Assembly: GCA_021823905.1 (NCBI GenBank)
Contig: JAKALX010000143.1
Coordinates: forward strand, 1 to 8,739
Direction: 5' to 3'
DNA from: Chloroflexota bacterium
GTDB taxonomy: Bacteria > Chloroflexota > Dehalococcoidia > Tepidiformales > Tepidiformaceae
DNA: 8,739 bases
A model generated the notes under the pieces. That model worked only from the letters and a program-made list of their open reading frames with translations, made no database searches and was not told the origin of the DNA. Of the stretch, positions 5,676 through 8,739 are shown in pieces; within the stretch, counting starts at the first letter, position 1, and every line of letters begins with the position of its first letter. Position numbers and translations under genes: made by a program.

Positions 5676-6430
5676 TGCTCCGACCGCTGCGCCGTAGCGT
5701 GATATGTATGGCTCCCTTCGGTTTGATAGCGGCGGCAGTAGCCTGCGGCGGCGGTAGCAACGGCACCAATCCAACAGGCACCGTGCAGTGGTCGCCATCA
5801 ATCGCTGTCCGACCGAGCGAGGCTTTGGCTTCCGTGACGGCGTTGCCGGTCCCGAGTGCCGAGGGGCAGTTCGACTGCCGCCGCTACACTTCGGCGTGCT
5901 CCGCGATCGAAGACCTTGCGCGGCTGGTATCATTGGGCTCGCCGCGGCTTGCGGACCATCTCCTGCTTTCGGACTACATCTGCCCGGGTGGAACACCTCA
6001 GGGCATCGGAGGTCCTTACCCCCTCTGCGGCAGCGCCCAGACTGGCGAAACGCGTCGCGGCTATCTCGACTACAACGACGTCCAGGGATTCGTGAATCCC
6101 GTCTCTACCTTCACGCTCGATATGAGCCGGGTGGGCGATGACACCACGAAGGGATTCGATTGGCGGCCGCGCACCATATCCTGCCGAGCCCCGTCATGCG
6201 AACGAATCATGATTACGTTCGGGCAGCAAGACGGGCCCAATCTCGTCTCTGATGGCTTTCTCTCATTCGATGTCACTGTGACGGCAAGCGGAGACTGGCG
6301 AATTAACTTCCTGGTAAGTGCGTTCATCGTCGGGGATGCCGGTATCCTCTTGAATGGAGGTGAGATCAGCGGAGAGTCGCTGCACTCGGCATTTGCTGGA
6401 TACAGGAGTTTCCACCGATGGATGTCGTAG
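5675..6430 (+). CDS. Cysteine-rich lipoprotein, function unknown
   Basis: A 251-residue protein with a lipoprotein signal: basic MLRPLRR, hydrophobic core to AAAVAC, then CGGGSNGTNPTG. Cys24 is the expected lipidated residue, followed by a Gly/Ser/Asn linker. The mature part has six further cysteines (68, 75, 103, 118, 170, 175), possibly three disulfides, and motifs YICPGGTPQ and GIGGPYPLC. From memory, Chloroflexota lipoproteins contain similar Cys-x-Gly and GIGGPP-Cys segments, but I cannot confirm kinship. The C-terminal half reads as beta strands (FLSFDVTVTASGDWRINFLV). The ATG overlaps the preceding TGA, a sign of coupling, and GGGG lies six bases upstream. Its 3' end overlaps the MauE-like gene by 13 bases. 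Likely anchored on the outer face of the cytoplasmic membrane. Confidence 0.75.
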   Translation: MLRPLRRSVICMAPFGLIAAAVACGGGSNGTNPTGTVQWSPSIAVRPSEALASVTALPVPSAEGQFDCRRYTSACSAIEDLARLVSLGSPRLADHLLLSDYICPGGTPQGIGGPYPLCGSAQTGETRRGYLDYNDVQGFVNPVSTFTLDMSRVGDDTTKGFDWRPRTISCRAPSCERIMITFGQQDGPNLVSDGFLSFDVTVTASGDWRINFLVSAFIVGDAGILLNGGEISGESLHSAFAGYRSFHRWMS

Positions 6431-6837
6431 TCTCGCGGAGTCTTGTGGTCGTGATCGGTGGAGTCCTCTTCGTCGCGGGCTCTGCCAAGCTCGCCCGCCA
6501 CAGCTACTTCCTGGCGAGTATCTTGTCGTGGTCAGCGTTCACGCCACGCCAGGCGCGGGCGCTTTCTTGGGCGCTCCCGGAATTCGAGGTGCTACTGGGT
6601 AGCTGGTCAATAGGTCAGGTCTTGATGCAAGGTCGACCGTACCTCGCGGCTTTGGCCGGGATCCAGGCGGCGTTGTTCGTTGGCTTCACTGGAATGCAGG
6701 TGGTTATCCTTCGACATACGGCGGCGGCCGACTGTGGATGCCTCGGCACACGGTCCGAGATGGGAGCAGCATCGTTGGGCCGATCCGGGCTCCTGGCTTT
6801 GGCTGCAGCGGCCGCTTTGATCGTCGCCGTCATTTGA
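6418..6837 (+). CDS. MauE/DoxX-like redox-associated membrane protein
   Basis: A 139-residue integral membrane protein with four likely helices (about 8-26, 50-70, 75-97, 120-138). The features that mark the family are a Gly/Ala-rich first helix followed by a Lys (AGSAKLARH), a Glu at the start of helix 2 (LPEFEVLLGSW), and DCGCLG at 105-110 after helix 3. MauE-type proteins carry such a DCGC(F/L)G motif and are needed for maturation of methylamine dehydrogenase, probably in disulfide handling. Here no methylamine dehydrogenase genes are present, so the partner is more likely the Cys-rich lipoprotein or other exported proteins of this block. The start ATG 6418 lies inside the end of the lipoprotein gene and AGGAG (6404-6408) is nine bases upstream. 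Family call fairly sure; the redox role here is inferred. Confidence 0.72.
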   Translation: MDVVVSRSLVVVIGGVLFVAGSAKLARHSYFLASILSWSAFTPRQARALSWALPEFEVLLGSWSIGQVLMQGRPYLAALAGIQAALFVGFTGMQVVILRHTAAADCGCLGTRSEMGAASLGRSGLLALAAAAALIVAVI

Positions 6838-7264
6838 TTTCAGACTGTCGTTAACGACTGGTACGCGAACGTCCACGAGGCGGAGTCTGCCCCGAGCCCG
6901 GACCTGGCCCTCTCGCGTCGATCGGCATTGGACAGCCGCTAGCGACGAGAATGGCCCCGCATCCACGCCGAAGATGTCCACCTATCGGCGGCTTCTATGA
7001 TCGGGGTCATACCTCCCTGAAGGTGCTGGCGGCTCAGCATCGGTGAACCGGTCGCGTCCCTGTCCGGGCAGGGTCGTCCGCGAACGCTCTCGTCCTCCCT
7101 CTACAAAAACCTGAGCAGCACCCGCTCGCCAGAGCCGTTCCCGATCTCGCGCCCGCGCCGGATGCTGCCGTCACCCTCCTGTTGCCCGATGTCTACCCGC
7201 AATCTCCTCGCGAACGCCGAGAATGACGCAGGACGCCTCGCGTCACTAGCTCACGGTGGAAGCG
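6838..7264. other. Intergenic region of about 430 bp without a convincing gene
   Basis: Frames here are short or lack ribosome sites and familiar motifs. It holds a perfect 12-base palindrome at 6847-6858 and a weak hairpin CCCTG/CAGGG within about 7057-7072. It must contain the promoter of the GGDEF-like gene, but no clear -35/-10 pair can be assigned. It could include decayed coding sequence, as the frame continues past the MauE-like stop for some 34 codons without recognisable content. Confidence 0.5.
6847..6858. promoter_or_regulatory. Perfect 12-base palindrome GTCGTTAACGAC
   Basis: GTCGTTAACGAC equals its own reverse complement and has no loop, so it suits binding of a dimeric regulator better than termination. 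It begins nine bases after the stop of the MauE-like gene. No second copy was noticed nearby. Function is inferred only from symmetry. Confidence 0.3.
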
Positions 7265-8170
7265 ATGAACGGCCGCCATACTCCGCGTCTCCTGCGCCCC
7301 GGCGTGCCCGCCCTTGCCGTTCCGCGCGTGCTTCACCGTCCCGCCTCGTGCCAACTGGCCTTCGTTTTCGGCGGGATTCTCTCGTTCAGCGAGCTCTTCG
7401 TCTTCGTCTCTCTCTCGCCGCTCGCGGGCGCCGCCCTCGCCGTCTCATCAGTCGGGCTCGCGGCCGCCGTTCGCCAGCAGCTCCTCGGCCGCGCGCGTGC
7501 AACCGAGGCCAGGGCCGCGGCCGCGCGGGAGAACGCCGAACCGACGGTCGACAGCGAAACGCGCCTCCCGAACCGGGGCCAGCTCATCGACCAGCTTGTG
7601 CGGGACATCGCCCGGACGCGGCGCTATTCCCATGATCTCACCCTTGCCGTCGTCGAGATCGCCCGCTTCGACGACTTCCGCGCCTCCTGGGGTCCGGAGA
7701 CGACCCGCGCTGCGGTCCTCCACGTCGCCGAAACCCTGCGACGCGTGACCCGGAGCTCCGACTTCGTCGCCCGGCTTGATTCCGCCCGGTTTGCGATCCT
7801 CCTCATCCAGTGCGATGAGACTCAGGCCGGACTCTTCGGTGATCGCCTGTCCCTGGCTGTCAGCAACCGGCCGCTACGTTCCGCGACCGCCGTCAGGATC
7901 CCGCTCTACGTCGGCGTCGACGTCGTCGCCACACAGTATTCCGGCGAACGCTTCCGCGGCCCGCTCGACTTCCTCAGCGTCGCCGGTGGCGACGTCCTGC
8001 CGGAGACAGAGCCGGGCGCGGCGCGTGTTCCCGCCCGCCCGCGGACGCTGGCCGCCGATCCCCAGGCGCTGCGCCGCCAGCTCGTCCGCGACTATTATCC
8101 TGAAGGCCGCGCCGACGATTTCGCCGACGCCTATCGCGAGCACCGCAACCGCGCCCGCCGCGTCATCTGA
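7265..8170 (+). CDS. Membrane-anchored GGDEF-like domain protein with degenerate active site
   Basis: About 301 residues from ATG 7265, chosen because GGTGG lies five bases upstream; a GTG at 7256 is in the same frame. Two hydrophobic segments (about 31-50 and 53-70) form an N-terminal anchor, followed by an Ala/Arg-rich helix. From about 96 the sequence follows a diguanylate cyclase domain: DSETRLPNRGQLIDQL, ARTRRYSHDLTLAVVEIARF, DDFRASWG, then LRRVTRSSDFVARLDSARFA. The place of GGDEF is taken by LDSARF (171-176), so catalytic and metal-binding residues are missing and cyclase activity is unlikely. It may bind nucleotide or act through protein contacts. The region after about 220 diverges and ends in an Arg-rich tail. 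It is convergent with the SDR gene, with a strong hairpin between them. Confidence 0.8.
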   Translation: MNGRHTPRLLRPGVPALAVPRVLHRPASCQLAFVFGGILSFSELFVFVSLSPLAGAALAVSSVGLAAAVRQQLLGRARATEARAAAARENAEPTVDSETRLPNRGQLIDQLVRDIARTRRYSHDLTLAVVEIARFDDFRASWGPETTRAAVLHVAETLRRVTRSSDFVARLDSARFAILLIQCDETQAGLFGDRLSLAVSNRPLRSATAVRIPLYVGVDVVATQYSGERFRGPLDFLSVAGGDVLPETEPGAARVPARPRTLAADPQALRRQLVRDYYPEGRADDFADAYREHRNRARRVI

Positions 8171-8177
8171 TTCGCGC

Positions 8178-8211
8178 GGGGCTTGGGGCTGACTCCTCAG
8201 TCCCAAGCCCC
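8178..8211. terminator. Bidirectional hairpin terminator between convergent genes
   Basis: GGGGCTTGGGGCTGA (8178-8192) pairs with TCAGTCCCAAGCCCC (8197-8211) over 15 positions, with one G-T wobble (8188-8201) and a CTCC loop. It starts seven bases after the stop of the GGDEF-like gene and lies downstream of the SDR gene on the other strand. There is no T-tract on either side, so it may act as a transcript-end stem instead of a classical intrinsic terminator. Confidence 0.75.
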
Positions 8212-8224
8212 GAGTCCCAGGCCC

Positions 8225-8266
8225 GGCGCCTGGCGCCTGGCGCCTGGCGCCTCGCGCCTTACGCCT
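8225..8266. repeat. Tandem heptamer GGCGCCT repeat
   Basis: Four perfect GGCGCCT units (8225-8252) are followed by two altered ones, CGCGCCT (8253-8259) and TACGCCT (8260-8266). The last units overlap the stop codon and final codons of the SDR gene. Each unit contains the palindrome GGCGCC. The array sits 13 bases from the terminator hairpin and is likely to vary in copy number by slippage. Confidence 0.85.
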
Positions 8267-8739
8267 TCTTGATCTCCTCCAGGTGCGCGGCGAGCGACTG
8301 GCCCGTGCGCCACTGCGGCTCGGCGCCTTCCAGGCTGGTGATCTTGCCCCAGTTCTCCTCGATCCATTCGGCCGCCTTGAACTCGTCCATGCCCGGGCGC
8401 ACGCCGGGGCCCTTCACCATGGCGGCACGGCTGAAGCTCCCCGCGCCCGCTTCGATGACCAGGCCGCTGTCCGTGCACTCTTTCGAGCACATGTACACAA
8501 CGGCCGGCGACACGAACTCCGGCTTCAGCTTGTCGACCATCTCCTGTGGCATGACGGTTTGCGTCAACCGCGTCCCTGCCACCGGCGCGACAGTGTTGAC
8601 GGTGACGTTGTACTTCGCGCCCTCCTGCTTCAAGACGTTCATCAAGCCCAGCATCGCCGTCTTCGCAGCGCCGTAATTCGCCTGTCCGAACTGACCCCAG
8701 ATCCCCGACGACGACGTCGTCAGCACTACCCTGCCATAG
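8259..8739 (-). CDS. Short-chain dehydrogenase/reductase, MFE-2 3-hydroxyacyl-CoA dehydrogenase-like, C-terminal part (5' end outside window)
   Basis: About 159 residues are visible, with the frame open to the right edge and the N-terminal Rossmann half missing. The catalytic core is clear: YGRVVLTTSSSGIWGQ supplies the Ser, and QANYGAAK supplies the Tyr and Lys of YxxxK (Tyr codon at 8673-8675). Next comes NTVAPVAGTR, then PEFVSPAVVYMCS, both typical of the dehydrogenase domain of peroxisomal multifunctional enzyme type 2, which oxidises (3R)-hydroxyacyl-CoA. A 40-50-residue C-terminal tail (DEFKAAEWIEENWGKITS onward) extends past the core, as in that enzyme's linker region. It ends in EEIKKA and TAA at 8259-8261. 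With the thiolase/DUF35 pair it suggests CoA-ester beta-oxidation, although they lie about 4.4 kb apart on opposite strands. Substrate specificity is an inference. Confidence 0.88.
   Translation of the reverse strand, partial: YGRVVLTTSSSGIWGQFGQANYGAAKTAMLGLMNVLKQEGAKYNVTVNTVAPVAGTRLTQTVMPQEMVDKLKPEFVSPAVVYMCSKECTDSGLVIEAGAGSFSRAAMVKGPGVRPGMDEFKAAEWIEENWGKITSLEGAEPQWRTGQSLAAHLEEIKKA

Noticed and set aside
7162..7635. Plus-strand frame overlapping the start of the GGDEF-like gene
   Set aside because: Arg/Ala/Pro-rich product with no motifs, the out-of-frame image of the GC-rich GGDEF-like gene.

Overview
The window is GC-rich bacterial DNA, about 63-73% GC in sampled stretches of the thiolase and GGDEF genes. 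Shine-Dalgarno sites precede most starts. It carries an SCP2-type thiolase paired with a DUF35 Zn-ribbon/OB-fold protein, and an SDR resembling the dehydrogenase domain of peroxisomal multifunctional enzyme type 2. It also carries a TorD/NarJ-type molybdoenzyme chaperone and a small LuxR-type HTH protein. This mix fits Chloroflexota (Dehalococcoidia-like) or Actinomycetota; I lean to Chloroflexota without proof. No rRNA, tRNA, CRISPR array, transposase or integrase was seen.

Layout. (1) 1-364: the 3' part of a TorD-family chaperone gene (+). (2) 365-2196: two unrecognised genes on the minus strand, one membrane and one soluble, in DNA of visibly lower GC. Imperfect direct repeats (368-393 and 2114-2140) flank this block, and attC-like sequences lie beside both genes, so it may be a cassette-type insertion. 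(3) 2197-3877: a short leader ORF overlapping the DUF35 gene by ATGA, then the DUF35 gene and the thiolase gene, likely one CoA-ester metabolism operon. (4) 3878-4321: a small HTH-only LuxR-type gene behind a run of ten C and a strong ribosome site, broken by an apparent one-base insertion. A DNA segment able to fold into a near-perfect three-way junction follows it. (5) 4423-6837: four tightly packed or overlapping genes encoding a Tat-exported protein, a leaderless His/Cys/Tyr-rich protein, a Cys-rich lipoprotein and a MauE/DoxX-like membrane protein with a Cys-Gly-Cys motif. (6) 6838-7264: about 430 bp without a convincing gene. (7) 7265-8170: a membrane-anchored GGDEF-like protein whose signature motif is degenerate. 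(8) 8171-8739: a 15-bp-stem hairpin and a heptamer tandem repeat between convergent genes, then the 3' part of the SDR gene (minus), which runs off the window.

How the genes may work together. The thiolase/DUF35 pair and the SDR fit beta-oxidation-like handling of CoA esters. The four-gene block looks like a self-contained envelope module: Cys-rich extracytoplasmic proteins together with a membrane protein of a family linked to disulfide and redox maturation. It is the best candidate here for an undescribed system. That reading rests on gene order, export signals and cysteine content, not on recognised catalytic domains.
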